From contig NZ_JAFRDR010000002.1 of NCBI RefSeq assembly GCF_017377795.1, forward strand, positions 310,001 to 374,000: 64,000 nt of DNA. Reading direction: 5' to 3'. The stretch comes from Williamsia soli (lineage in GTDB: Bacteria; Actinomycetota; Actinomycetes; Mycobacteriales; Mycobacteriaceae). Below the pieces are notes generated by a model. That model ran no database searches. It was not told where the DNA came from and saw only the letters and a list, made by a program, of their open reading frames with translations. The translations under genes were made by a program, and so were the position numbers. Position 1 is the stretch's first letter. Every line of letters begins with the position of its first letter. Shown here one piece after another: positions 38,126 through 46,431 of this stretch.

Positions 38126-41100
38126 TCAGGTGTTGAAGTACTTGGCCTCGGGATGGTGCAGCACAAAGGCATCCGTCGACTGCTCCGGATGAAGCTGCAA
38201 CTCCTCTGAGAGCTCCACGCCGATGCGCTCGGGCTCGAGCAGGTCCATCATCTTCGCCCGATCCTCGAGGTTCGGGCACGCGCCGTAGCCGAACGAGAAC
38301 CTCGCGCCGCGGTACTTGAGGTCGAAGAAGTCCTGAGCGTTGTCGGGATCCTCGGCGGCCATAGCGGTATCGCCGAAGCGCAACTCCTCGCGAACCCGCT
38401 GGTGCCAGAACTCGGCGAGCGCTTCGGTGAGCTGCACCCCGATGCCGTGCACCTCGAGATAATCGCGGTAGGCGTCTTCTGCGAAGAGCACGTTGGCGAA
38501 GTCTGCGATCGGCTGCCCCATCGTCACCAATTGGAACGGCAGAACGTCGACCACCCCGGTCTCGATCGCCTCGGATCGTGGTCTGATGAAGTCCGCGATG
38601 CACAGGAATCGACTCCGCTGCTGCCTCGGGAACTCGAAGCTGTGCCTGATCGGCGCATCAGGGCGCGGCTCGGTGAGCACGTGGACCGTGTCACCCTCGC
38701 TGACCGCCGGGTAGTACCCGTAGACGACAGCAGCGTGCTGCAGGATGTTCTCGGACGTGAGCCGGTCGATCCAATACCGCAACCGCGGTTTGCCGTCGGT
38801 CTCGACGAGGTCCTCGTAGCTCGGCCCCTCGCCGGCCCGGGCTCCGCGAAGTCCCCACTGCCCCAGGAACAACGCACGTTCGTCGAGCAGGGTCAGGTAC
38901 TCCGCGATCGGGACACCCTTGATGATCCGCGAGCCCCAGAACGGAGGCGTGGGAACCGGTAACCCCGCTGCGACATCCGAACGCTCCGGAACCACGACCG
39001 GTTCGGCTTCGGCCTTGCGCTTCTCGGCGATCCGCTTCGACCGCTCGTGGCGCTTCTTGCGCTCGGCGGTCTTCTCTGCGGCTGCGATGGCCTCCGGGCT
39101 GTCTGGGTCCGGTCCGCCACCGCGCTTGGTCAGCATGATGTCGTCCATCAGCCGAAGACCCTCGAATGCATCACGGGCGTAGTGCACGTCACCCTCGTAG
39201 GTCTCGCTCAGGTCATTCTCCACATACGACCGGGTCAGCGCCGCGCCACCGAGCAGGACCGGGTAGTTCGCGGCGAGTCCCCGCGTGTTGAGCTCTTTGA
39301 GGTTGTCCTTCATCACCACGGTCGACTTCACGAGCAACCCGGACATACCGATCACGTCGGCGTTCTTGTCCTGGGCCACCTCGATGATGGTCGCGATCGG
39401 TTGCTTGATACCGATGTTGACGACTTCGTAGCCGTTGTTCGACAGGATGATGTCGACGAGATTCTTGCCGATGTCGTGCACGTCGCCCTTGACCGTCGCC
39501 AGCACGATACGGCCCTTGCCGTCTTCGCCGGTGGCCTCCATGTGCGGTTCGAGATGTGCGACTGCTGTCTTCATGACCTCGGCCGACTGCAGCACGAAGG
39601 GAAGTTGCATCTGACCGGACCCGAACAACTCACCAACGGTCTTCATCCCGGACAGCAATGTCTTGTTGATGATCTCCAACGGTGGAACCTCGGTCATGGC
39701 TTCGTCGAGATCGTCCTCGAGTCCTGCCCGCTCGCCGTCGACGATGCGCCGTTCCAGCCGGTCGAACAAAGGTAGCTTTGCCAATTCTTGCGCCCGCGAC
39801 TCGCGCGCGGATGCAGCGGAGACACCCTCGAACAGCTGCATCAGTTTCTGCAGCGGGTCGTAGCCCTCACGCCTGCGGTCGTAAACGAGGTCGAGCGCGA
39901 TCTCCCGGTGCTCGTCGGGTATCCGGGCCATGGGCAGGATCTTGGACGCGTGCACGATCGCGGTGTCGAGACCGGCCTGCACACACTCGTTGAGGAACAC
40001 CGAGTTCAGCACCTGGCGCGCGGCCGGGTTCAGTCCGAACGAGACGTTGGAGATGCCCAGCGTGAAGTGCAGGGCGGGATGACGTTCCTTCAGGGTGCGG
40101 ATCGCCTCGATCGTCTCGATCGCGTCCCGGCGCACCTCTTCCTGACCGGTCGAGATCGGGAAGGTGAGGGCATCGATGATGATGTCCTCTTCTTCCATGC
40201 CCCAGTTGTCGACGATGTCGGTGATGAGCCGCTCGGCGACACGGACTTTCCATTCCGCAGTCCGGGCCTGGCCTTCTTCGTCGATGGTCAGGGCCACCAC
40301 TGCTGCGCCGTGTTTCTTCGCCAGCTTCATGATCTTTGTGAAGCGGGAATCGGGCCCGTCACCGTCCTCGTAGTTCACCGAGTTCACCGCGCAGCGACCA
40401 CCGAGGTGCTCGAGACCGGCTTCGATGACCTCGGGCTCGGTGGAGTCGAGCATGATTGGCAACGTCGACGACGTCGCCAGGCGGCTGGCCAGTGCGGACA
40501 TGTCCGCGGCACCGTCGCGTCCCACGTAGTCGATGTTGAGGTCGAGCATGTGCGCGCCGTCGCGAGTCTGATCTTTCGCGATGTCGAGGCACTTCTGGTA
40601 GTCCTCGGCGAGCATCGCATCGCGGAAGGCCTTGGAACCGTTCGAGTTGGTGCGCTCACCGATCATCAAGATGCTGGCGTCTTGCGCGAACGGGACGGAA
40701 CTGTAGAGCGACGAGACCTCGGCTTCGTGCTCCGGCGTGCGCTCGGCCTTGGTGGCATCACGTACCGCCTCGGCGACCTGCCGGATGTGTTCTGGGGTCG
40801 TGCCGCAGCAGCCTCCGACGAACGAGAGGCCGAACTCGGAGACGAAGCCGCTCAAGGCGGTGGCCAGCTCCTCGGGCGTCAGTGGGTACTCGGCGCCATT
40901 CGGTCCCAGTTGCGGCAGACCGGCGTTCGGCATCACCGAGACCGGGATCCGGGCGTGCTTGGTCAGGTAGCGCAGATGCTCGCTCATCTCCGCGGGGCCC
41001 GTGGCGCAGTTCAGACCGATCATGTCGATACCGAGCGGCTCCAGCGCCGCGAGGGCGGCTCCGATCTCCGAACCGAGGAGCATCGTGCCGGTGGTCTCCA

Positions 41101-41704
41101 CCGTCACATGAGCGATGATCGGGATGCGGCGACCCAATTCCTCGAACGCCTGCTGTGAGCCCAGGATCGCGGCCTTCACCTGCAGTAGATCCTGGGACGT
41201 CTCGATCAGGATCGCGTCGGCACCGCCGTCCACCATTCCGAGAGCGCATTCTTTGTACGCATCTCGGATCACGCCGAACGTCGTATGACCGAGAGTCGGC
41301 AGTTTGGTGCCCGGGCCGATCGAACCGAGGACAAACCGAGGGGTGCCGTCGGCACTGGGACCGAACTCGTCGGCGACCTCACGCGCCAGGTGGGTGCCCT
41401 TGTACGCCAGCTCGCGGATGCGATCGGCGATGTCGTAATCGCCGAGGTTCGACAGGTTGCAGCCAAACGTATTGGTCTCGACCGCGTCGGCGCCCGCAGC
41501 GAAGTACGCGCGGTGGATCTCCTTGAGAACATCGGGTCGGGTGTCGTTGAGGATCTCGTTACAGCCCTCGAGACCGATGAAATCGTCCAGGGTGAGGTCT
41601 GCCGCCTGCAACATGGTGCCCATGGCCCCGTCACCGATCAAGACGCGTTTACTCATGGCGGTGAGCAATCCCGAATCGAATGCTGGTGAAGTGGCTGACG
41701 ACAT
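38126..41704 (-). CDS. metH: Cobalamin-dependent methionine synthase MetH
   Basis: Transfers a methyl group from 5-methyltetrahydrofolate through methylcobalamin to homocysteine. The 1192-residue modular protein has the homocysteine domain (about 1-325; zinc cysteines in GLNCATG, about 231, and GGCCGTTP, about 297), the folate domain (about 355-620), the cap and B12 domains (about 650-890; cobalt-binding histidine near 742 in GDVHDIGKN), a charged lysine/arginine linker, and the reactivation domain (about 950-1192; FGYGACPNLEDRAKMMDL). ATG 41704 with TACCCT ending 7 nt upstream. The 51-bp upstream gap is too short for a cobalamin riboswitch. Confidence 0.97.
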   Translation of the reverse strand: MSSATSPAFDSGLLTAMSKRVLIGDGAMGTMLQAADLTLDDFIGLEGCNEILNDTRPDVLKEIHRAYFAAGADAVETNTFGCNLSNLGDYDIADRIRELAYKGTHLAREVADEFGPSADGTPRFVLGSIGPGTKLPTLGHTTFGVIRDAYKECALGMVDGGADAILIETSQDLLQVKAAILGSQQAFEELGRRIPIIAHVTVETTGTMLLGSEIGAALAALEPLGIDMIGLNCATGPAEMSEHLRYLTKHARIPVSVMPNAGLPQLGPNGAEYPLTPEELATALSGFVSEFGLSFVGGCCGTTPEHIRQVAEAVRDATKAERTPEHEAEVSSLYSSVPFAQDASILMIGERTNSNGSKAFRDAMLAEDYQKCLDIAKDQTRDGAHMLDLNIDYVGRDGAADMSALASRLATSSTLPIMLDSTEPEVIEAGLEHLGGRCAVNSVNYEDGDGPDSRFTKIMKLAKKHGAAVVALTIDEEGQARTAEWKVRVAERLITDIVDNWGMEEEDIIIDALTFPISTGQEEVRRDAIETIEAIRTLKERHPALHFTLGISNVSFGLNPAARQVLNSVFLNECVQAGLDTAIVHASKILPMARIPDEHREIALDLVYDRRREGYDPLQKLMQLFEGVSAASARESRAQELAKLPLFDRLERRIVDGERAGLEDDLDEAMTEVPPLEIINKTLLSGMKTVGELFGSGQMQLPFVLQSAEVMKTAVAHLEPHMEATGEDGKGRIVLATVKGDVHDIGKNLVDIILSNNGYEVVNIGIKQPIATIIEVAQDKNADVIGMSGLLVKSTVVMKDNLKELNTRGLAANYPVLLGGAALTRSYVENDLSETYEGDVHYARDAFEGLRLMDDIMLTKRGGGPDPDSPEAIAAAEKTAERKKRHERSKRIAEKRKAEAEPVVVPERSDVAAGLPVPTPPFWGSRIIKGVPIAEYLTLLDERALFLGQWGLRGARAGEGPSYEDLVETDGKPRLRYWIDRLTSENILQHAAVVYGYYPAVSEGDTVHVLTEPRPDAPIRHSFEFPRQQRSRFLCIADFIRPRSEAIETGVVDVLPFQLVTMGQPIADFANVLFAEDAYRDYLEVHGIGVQLTEALAEFWHQRVREELRFGDTAMAAEDPDNAQDFFDLKYRGARFSFGYGACPNLEDRAKMMDLLEPERIGVELSEELQLHPEQSTDAFVLHHPEAKYFNT

Positions 41705-41711
41705 GGTTATC

Positions 41712-41717
41712 AGGGTA
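41712..41717 (-). promoter_or_regulatory. Candidate -10 box (TACCCT) for metH
   Basis: TACCCT on the minus strand is followed by 7 nt and ATG 41704. There would be almost no 5' leader and hence no room for leader-based control. Confidence 0.45.
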
Positions 41718-41743
41718 GTTCGCTCTCACTCGGTGTTCGGTCG

Positions 41744-41749
41744 TAGGCT
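41744..41749 (+). promoter_or_regulatory. Candidate -10 box (TAGGCT) for the PAC2 gene
   Basis: TAGGCT is followed by 6 nt and GTG 41756. It lies back to back with the metH box in a 51-bp divergent gap. Confidence 0.45.
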
Positions 41750-41755
41750 GGTTCA

Positions 41756-42637
41756 GTGAACGCTGAGCAGAGCGCAAACCTTCCACGCTTGCGCCGCCCC
41801 ACGCTTGTTGCTGCCTTCGAGGGGTGGAACGATGCCGGCGATGCGGCCAGCGGAGCTGTGGAACATCTCGAGCTCGTCTGGGACGCCGTACCTCTTGCCG
41901 AAATCGATTCCGACGACTACTACGACTTCCAGGTGAACAGGCCCATGATCAAGCAGATCGATGGCGTCACCCGAAGGATCGATTGGCCGACCACCTCGAT
42001 CTCGTACTGTACGCCGCCCGGTGCGGACCGAGACATCGTCCTCCTCCGGGGAATCGAACCGAACATGCGGTGGCGCGGATTTTGCAACGAAATCCTCGGG
42101 ATCGCCCGTGAACTGCACATTGAGACCGTTGTGATCCTTGCGGCGCTGCTGGCCGACACCCCGCACACCCGACCGGTCCCGGTCACCGGCGCCGCCTACA
42201 GCGGCGAGTCGGCCAAACAGTTCAAGCTCGAGGAGAGCCGGTACGAGGGACCCACCGGAATCACCGGGGTGCTCCAGGACGAATGCGTCAAAGCCGGGAT
42301 CCCGGCGATCTCGTTCTGGGCCGCTGTCCCCCACTACGTGTCCACCCCGCCGAACCCCAAGGCGTCTGCCGCGTTGCTCAGTCATCTCGAAGAGGTCCTC
42401 GACGTCGAGGTCCCGCTCGGAGAACTGCCGGAGCAGGCCGAGGAGTGGGAACGGGCAGTGACCGAGATGACGGAAGACGACGAAGAGATCGCGGATTACG
42501 TTCGGGGCCTCGAAGAACGAGGCGACGCCGAGGTGAGTGTGGACGAGACCCTGTCGAAGATCGACGGTGACGCCCTGGCAGCAGAGTTCGAACGCTATCT
42601 GCGCCGACGCGGCCCCGGGGGCAGCTTCGGGGCGTGA
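41756..42637 (+). CDS. PAC2-family protein (Rv2125-like)
   Basis: A 293-residue member of the PAC2 family, which includes proteasome assembly chaperone 2 in eukaryotes. RPTLVAAFEGWNDAGDAASG, DYYDFQVNRPMIKQIDG, LLRGIEPNMRWRGFCNEIL and GITGVLQDECVKAGIPAISF are conserved in actinobacterial members. No catalytic motif is apparent. Its place in a genome with a proteasome is suggestive, but bacterial members have no proven chaperone role. Start GTG 41756. The C-terminus DETLSKIDGDALAAEFERYL is typical. Confidence 0.88.
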   Translation: MNAEQSANLPRLRRPTLVAAFEGWNDAGDAASGAVEHLELVWDAVPLAEIDSDDYYDFQVNRPMIKQIDGVTRRIDWPTTSISYCTPPGADRDIVLLRGIEPNMRWRGFCNEILGIARELHIETVVILAALLADTPHTRPVPVTGAAYSGESAKQFKLEESRYEGPTGITGVLQDECVKAGIPAISFWAAVPHYVSTPPNPKASAALLSHLEEVLDVEVPLGELPEQAEEWERAVTEMTEDDEEIADYVRGLEERGDAEVSVDETLSKIDGDALAAEFERYLRRRGPGGSFGA

Positions 42638-42731
42638 TCACCCCGGGTTCGGGTGGTCGGTGAGTACCTGACAATCGGTTCGTAACGCGTCTGCAAGTAG
42701 CGGTTCATCAGGCTGCCGTTCACTGACTCCC

Positions 42732-43079
42732 ATGTCCAGTACCCCGAAGTTTCTGCAGGGTGTCTTCTCATTCACCGGCACCGGATTGACCAAGGCAGCC
42801 CCCTTGGACCCCTCGCTGGCCTACCAGGTCCCGGCCGGCATGACCGTTCAGCCGTTGTATTTCCGCGGCGGCAACAGCAGTGACGAGTTGGTGTACGTGA
42901 CACTGCTCCGCGATCAACAGCCGATGCGCTGGTTCCCCATGGGAGCCAAGTCGTCGGTGAACGTCCCTCTGCGAGTCGTCGAAGACGTCGATCCCGACAC
43001 CCTGCTCGAACTGGTTTTCGCGGCACCCGAGGGATGCACGGGCGAAATAATCGTCGACTTCGGATTTGCGGAGTTCTGA
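42732..43079 (+). CDS. Small conserved protein coupled to nirB, function unknown
   Basis: A 115-residue soluble protein with no domain I can name. It is rich in beta-type sequence (QPLYFRGGNSSDELVYVTLL, MRWFPMGAKSSVNVPLRVVE, EIIVDFGFAEF), has one cysteine (GCTGEI) and no signal peptide. Its stop overlaps the nirB start (TGATG), so it is translationally coupled to nitrite reductase and very likely acts with it. I believe similar small genes occur near nirB in other actinobacteria, but cannot check. The 94 bp upstream of ATG 42732 probably contain the promoter of the operon; I see no strong -10 box or SD. Confidence 0.75.
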   Translation: MSSTPKFLQGVFSFTGTGLTKAAPLDPSLAYQVPAGMTVQPLYFRGGNSSDELVYVTLLRDQQPMRWFPMGAKSSVNVPLRVVEDVDPDTLLELVFAAPEGCTGEIIVDFGFAEF

Positions 43080-45571
43080 TGACGGACCAGGCCCAACTCG
43101 ACCGCCTCGTCGTCGTCGGAAACGGCATGGCCGGTGCCCGCACGGTCGAGGAAATCCTGTCGCGCGGCGGCGGCTCCCGGTTCGAGATCACGATGATCGG
43201 CGACGAACCGTATGGCAATTACAACCGCATCATGCTCTCGCACGTCCTGGCCGGCGAGAATTCGATCGACGACGACGACCTCATGCTCAATCCGATGGCC
43301 TGGTATCGCGAGAACAACGTGAGGCTGTTCTCGGGGGATCGAGCGATGCAGATCGACCGATTCGCGAAATCGGTCACCTGCGAGAGCGGCCGCGTCATCG
43401 ACTACGACACCTTGATCATCGCCACCGGAAGCAACACCTTCTTCCCCAACATGGACGGGCTCCGTGAGCCCGACGGGCGCCTGGCGCGCGGGGTGTTCGG
43501 TTTCCGGACCATCGAGGACACCAACGGCATGCTCCAGATGGCGTTGTCGCGTGATGACATGCGCGCGGTCGTCATCGGCGGGGGTCTGCTGGGTCTGGAG
43601 GCAGCCTATGGACTGCGCACCCAGGGCATCGACGTCGACGTGGTCCACTCCCCCGGACACCTGATGAACCAGCAGCTCGACGAACGCGGGGGTCGGGTGC
43701 TGCGCAACAAGATCGAAGGTCTCGGTGTCGGGGTGTACACGTCCAAACGCACCACCACGGTGCTCCGGAACGACGCCGGAGAGGTTGCCGGCGTGGGTTT
43801 CAACGACGACACCTCGCTGCCCGCGGACATGATCGTGGTCACCGCGGGTATCCGACCGAACGTCGAACTGGCCAGAGCCGGCGGACTGGTGATCGAACGC
43901 GGCATCGTGGTCGACGACCAGATGCGTTGCGAAGACGAGGGTTCCATCTATGCGGTGGGCGAATGTTGCCAGCATCGGGGCGAGGTCTACGGACTCGTCG
44001 CGCCGCTCTGGGAGCAGGCCGTCGTACTCGCCGACGTGCTGACCGGTGCCGATCCCACCGCCGCGTATCACGGTTCGCGTTTGACGACGAAACTCAAGGT
44101 CGCGGGGGTCGATGTTGCGGCGATGGGCGTCAAGGGACCAGAACGCGACACCGATGAGTTCGTCCAGTTCTACGAACCCCGCAGCGGCACATATAAATCG
44201 GTCGTGGTGCGCGACAACAAGCTGATCGGTGCGATGTTGCTCGGAGACATCAGCAAGGTCAACTTCCTGACCCAGGCATTCGACGACAAGGTGCCGCTGC
44301 CCGACGAACGCATCAGCATGTTGTTCGACATGGGTACGCCCAGCGCGGAGACCGGTGCTGCAGAGTTGGCCGATGATGTGCAGGTCTGCAACTGCAACGG
44401 CGTCACGAAGGGCGACATCGTGGCCTGTGTGCACGCAGGCGCGAAGACCGTCGGCGACGTGGTTGCCAAGACGAGGGCAGGCAAGGGTTGCGGCTCGTGC
44501 AAGGGTCTCGTCGGTGACATCGTGGCGTGCGCGGCCGGCGGCGACCTCGCCGTCGATCCGTCGGCCGACTGGTATGTCCCGGCGATCCCGATGGACAAGC
44601 CCGAGTTGATGGCCCAGATCAGGGAACGCAACCTGCGATCGGTGTCGGCGGTCCTGGGCGAACTGGCGCCCGAGGGCGACGACGTGACGGCCAAGATGCC
44701 GATCGCGTCGCTGCTCCGCATCATCTGGGGCGCCGATTGGGAGGATGAACGCGGCGCTCTGTTCATCAACGACCGCGTACACGCGAACATCCAGCGCGAC
44801 GGCACGTTCTCCGTCGTCCCGCAGATGAAGGGCGGCGTGACGAACCCGGCTCAATTGCGACGAATCGCAGACGTCGCGGAGAAATACGACATCCCGATGG
44901 TGAAGGTCACCGGCGGGCAGCGGATCGACCTGCTGGGGATCAAGAAAGAGGATCTACCAAAGGTGTGGGCAGATCTCGACATGCCGTCGGGGTATGCGTA
45001 CGGGAAGAGCTTCCGCACGGTCAAAACCTGCGTCGGACTCGACTTCTGCCGGTTCGGTCTCGACGACTCCACTGCTCTCGGGATCGCCATCGAGGAGAAG
45101 TACCAGGGCCTGGAGTCGCCCGCGAAGCTGAAGCTCGCGGTCACCGGGTGTCCGCGAAACTGTGCGGAAGCGCTGTGCAAAGACTTCGGCGTTGTCGCGG
45201 TGGGCGATGGGAAGTGGGAAATCTACGTCGGTGGCGCAGCCGGGGCCCACATCCGCAAGGGCGACCTGCTCGCGACCGCCCAGGGCGCCGACGAAGTCAT
45301 CCGGATCTGCGGCGTGTTCATCCAGTACTACCGCGAGCAGGCGAAGTGGCTCGAACGCACGTATGCGTGGGTACCCCGTGTGGGTATCGACGAGCTCAAG
45401 GCGATCTTGATCGACGACCGCGACGGTGTGGTCGACGGGCTGACCGAGCGCATCAACGCTTCGGCTGCCGCGTACACCGACCCCTGGAAAGAACGGCTCG
45501 CACCGAAGTCGCCGGCACAGTTCAGCCCGTCGTTGCCGCTTATCAAGCTGCCACTGGTGCCGGTCCGATGA
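43079..45571 (+). CDS. nirB: Nitrite reductase (NADH) large subunit NirB
   Basis: Assimilatory siroheme enzyme reducing nitrite to ammonium in the cytoplasm. The 830-residue protein has FAD/NAD domains (about 1-300; LVVVGNGMAGARTVEEIL, VVIGGGLLGLEAAYGL), a BFD-like [2Fe-2S] domain with cysteines near 437, 439, 470 and 473 (VCNCNGV, GKGCGSCKG), and two nitrite/sulfite reductase half-domains with siroheme/4Fe-4S cysteines C-x5-C (TCVGLDFC, about 652) and C-x3-C (GCPRNC). ATG 43079 overlaps the upstream small gene; the stop overlaps nirD (ATGA). Confidence 0.97.
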   Translation: MTDQAQLDRLVVVGNGMAGARTVEEILSRGGGSRFEITMIGDEPYGNYNRIMLSHVLAGENSIDDDDLMLNPMAWYRENNVRLFSGDRAMQIDRFAKSVTCESGRVIDYDTLIIATGSNTFFPNMDGLREPDGRLARGVFGFRTIEDTNGMLQMALSRDDMRAVVIGGGLLGLEAAYGLRTQGIDVDVVHSPGHLMNQQLDERGGRVLRNKIEGLGVGVYTSKRTTTVLRNDAGEVAGVGFNDDTSLPADMIVVTAGIRPNVELARAGGLVIERGIVVDDQMRCEDEGSIYAVGECCQHRGEVYGLVAPLWEQAVVLADVLTGADPTAAYHGSRLTTKLKVAGVDVAAMGVKGPERDTDEFVQFYEPRSGTYKSVVVRDNKLIGAMLLGDISKVNFLTQAFDDKVPLPDERISMLFDMGTPSAETGAAELADDVQVCNCNGVTKGDIVACVHAGAKTVGDVVAKTRAGKGCGSCKGLVGDIVACAAGGDLAVDPSADWYVPAIPMDKPELMAQIRERNLRSVSAVLGELAPEGDDVTAKMPIASLLRIIWGADWEDERGALFINDRVHANIQRDGTFSVVPQMKGGVTNPAQLRRIADVAEKYDIPMVKVTGGQRIDLLGIKKEDLPKVWADLDMPSGYAYGKSFRTVKTCVGLDFCRFGLDDSTALGIAIEEKYQGLESPAKLKLAVTGCPRNCAEALCKDFGVVAVGDGKWEIYVGGAAGAHIRKGDLLATAQGADEVIRICGVFIQYYREQAKWLERTYAWVPRVGIDELKAILIDDRDGVVDGLTERINASAAAYTDPWKERLAPKSPAQFSPSLPLIKLPLVPVR

Positions 45572-45882
45572 GCGCGCCGACGTCAAGTGTCGTGGGGTCG
45601 ATCACCGATCTCACCGTTGGCGAGGGCCGCACCTACGTGGTGGACGGTCAGCAGGTCGCGGTGTTCTTGCTGGGCGACGGGACGTTGCGCGCCCTCGGCG
45701 CCCGGTGTCCGCATCGGGGCGGTCCGATTGCGGATGGGCAGACCGACGCGACGAAGGTGATGTGTCCGCTGCACCAGTACACCTTCTCGTTCGCCGACGG
45801 TGCCTGTACCAACGGCGACATCGAGCCGCTTCCGGTCTTCAAGGCCGAGCTACACGACGGTCGGATCCATCTCTGGGTCTGA
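45568..45882 (+). CDS. nirD: Nitrite reductase (NADH) small subunit NirD
   Basis: A 104-residue Rieske-type ferredoxin subunit of NirBD. The cluster ligands are Cys47-His49 in CPHRGG and Cys66-His69 in CPLHQYTF. ATG 45568 forms an ATGA overlap with the nirB stop. Downstream lies the 21-bp repeat region; a siroheme-forming gene is not in the window. Confidence 0.95.
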   Translation: MSAPTSSVVGSITDLTVGEGRTYVVDGQQVAVFLLGDGTLRALGARCPHRGGPIADGQTDATKVMCPLHQYTFSFADGACTNGDIEPLPVFKAELHDGRIHLWV

Positions 45883-45904
45883 CCCGTCTCGTTGGGCCCG
45901 CGCC

Positions 45905-46009
45905 GAGCGGGCCCTCCCGCGCACCGAGCGGGCCCTTCCGTGCGCCGAGCGGGCCCTTCCGTGCGCCGAGCGGGCCTCCGTCGACATCGAGTGGGCCTTA
46001 GGCCAACGG
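45905..46009. repeat. 21-bp tandem repeat array A, five units
   Basis: Units start at 45905, 45926, 45947, 45968 and 45989, exactly 21 bp apart. The second and third are identical (GAGCGGGCCCTTCCGTGCGCC); the others are degenerate. The array lies in the noncoding gap after nirD. Read as protein it gives a heptad pattern (ERALPCA), but no start signal or known protein fits. Confidence 0.9.
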
Positions 46010-46030
46010 CCTACGCCCCCATGGCGTCGT

Positions 46031-46114
46031 AACGGCCCGCTCGCGGCGGGAAACGGCACGATCGACGCTTTCAACGGCACGATCGGCGGCATGAACGGCA
46101 CGATCGATGGGCTA
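46031..46114. repeat. 21-bp tandem repeat array B, four units
   Basis: Units start at 46031, 46052, 46073 and 46094, each opening with AACGGC; three share AACGGCACGATCG. The period equals that of array A though the sequence differs, and the first unit begins 42 bp after the last A unit. The array runs into the stop codon of the 46112-46420 gene. Confidence 0.85.
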
Positions 46115-46420
46115 GGAGATCCGCTCGATCGACACGACCGGGGTGGTGATTCGCCAGGTCCGGACGTCGGGGTCGTCCGCGGCCCGCACCCAGAATTGGG
46201 CGGACTCGCCGACGCGGCACGACTTCACACCGAGCAGTGGGATGTCCTCCGAGTCCCGACGGAGCCGGCTCACCGACCAGGACTCATCGTCTGTACCACC
46301 GACTCCGGGTGCGCGCAGGAGCGTCATCTCGCCGAAGTCGAGCAGATAGGTCGAGGTGCGGGTCAATACGGTCCACACGCCCTGTGCCGTACCGGGGTCG
46401 ATCTCCTCAACGTTCGCCAC
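46112..46420 (-). CDS. Small hypothetical protein downstream of mshC
   Basis: A 102-residue protein that I do not recognise. It has GVWTVLTRTSTYLLDFGEMT, LLRAPG, SWSVSRLRRDSEDIPLLGV, RVGESAQFWVRA and TWRITTPVVSIERI, a pattern I have seen in other small actinobacterial hypothetical proteins, some phage-borne. It has one cysteine, no signal peptide and no membrane segment. ATG 46420 lies 11 bp after the mshC stop on the same strand, so it is probably co-transcribed with mshC. Confidence 0.65.
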   Translation of the reverse strand: MANVEEIDPGTAQGVWTVLTRTSTYLLDFGEMTLLRAPGVGGTDDESWSVSRLRRDSEDIPLLGVKSCRVGESAQFWVRAADDPDVRTWRITTPVVSIERIS

Positions 46421-46431
46421 GGTCAGAAACC

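Noticed and set aside
39047-41158. Long antisense frames opposite metH
   Set aside because: They have wobble-shadow composition and no family motif; metH explains the region fully.
41705-41755. Cobalamin riboswitch before metH
   Set aside because: The gap is 51 bp, far too short, and no B12-box pattern is seen.
42638-42731. GlnR-type site upstream of the nirB operon
   Set aside because: GTAAC and related short matches occur near 42680-42710, but spacing and second half-site are too weak to call.
45905-46114. Possible CRISPR array
   Set aside because: The repeats are directly tandem with a 21-bp period and no spacers, and no cas gene is present.
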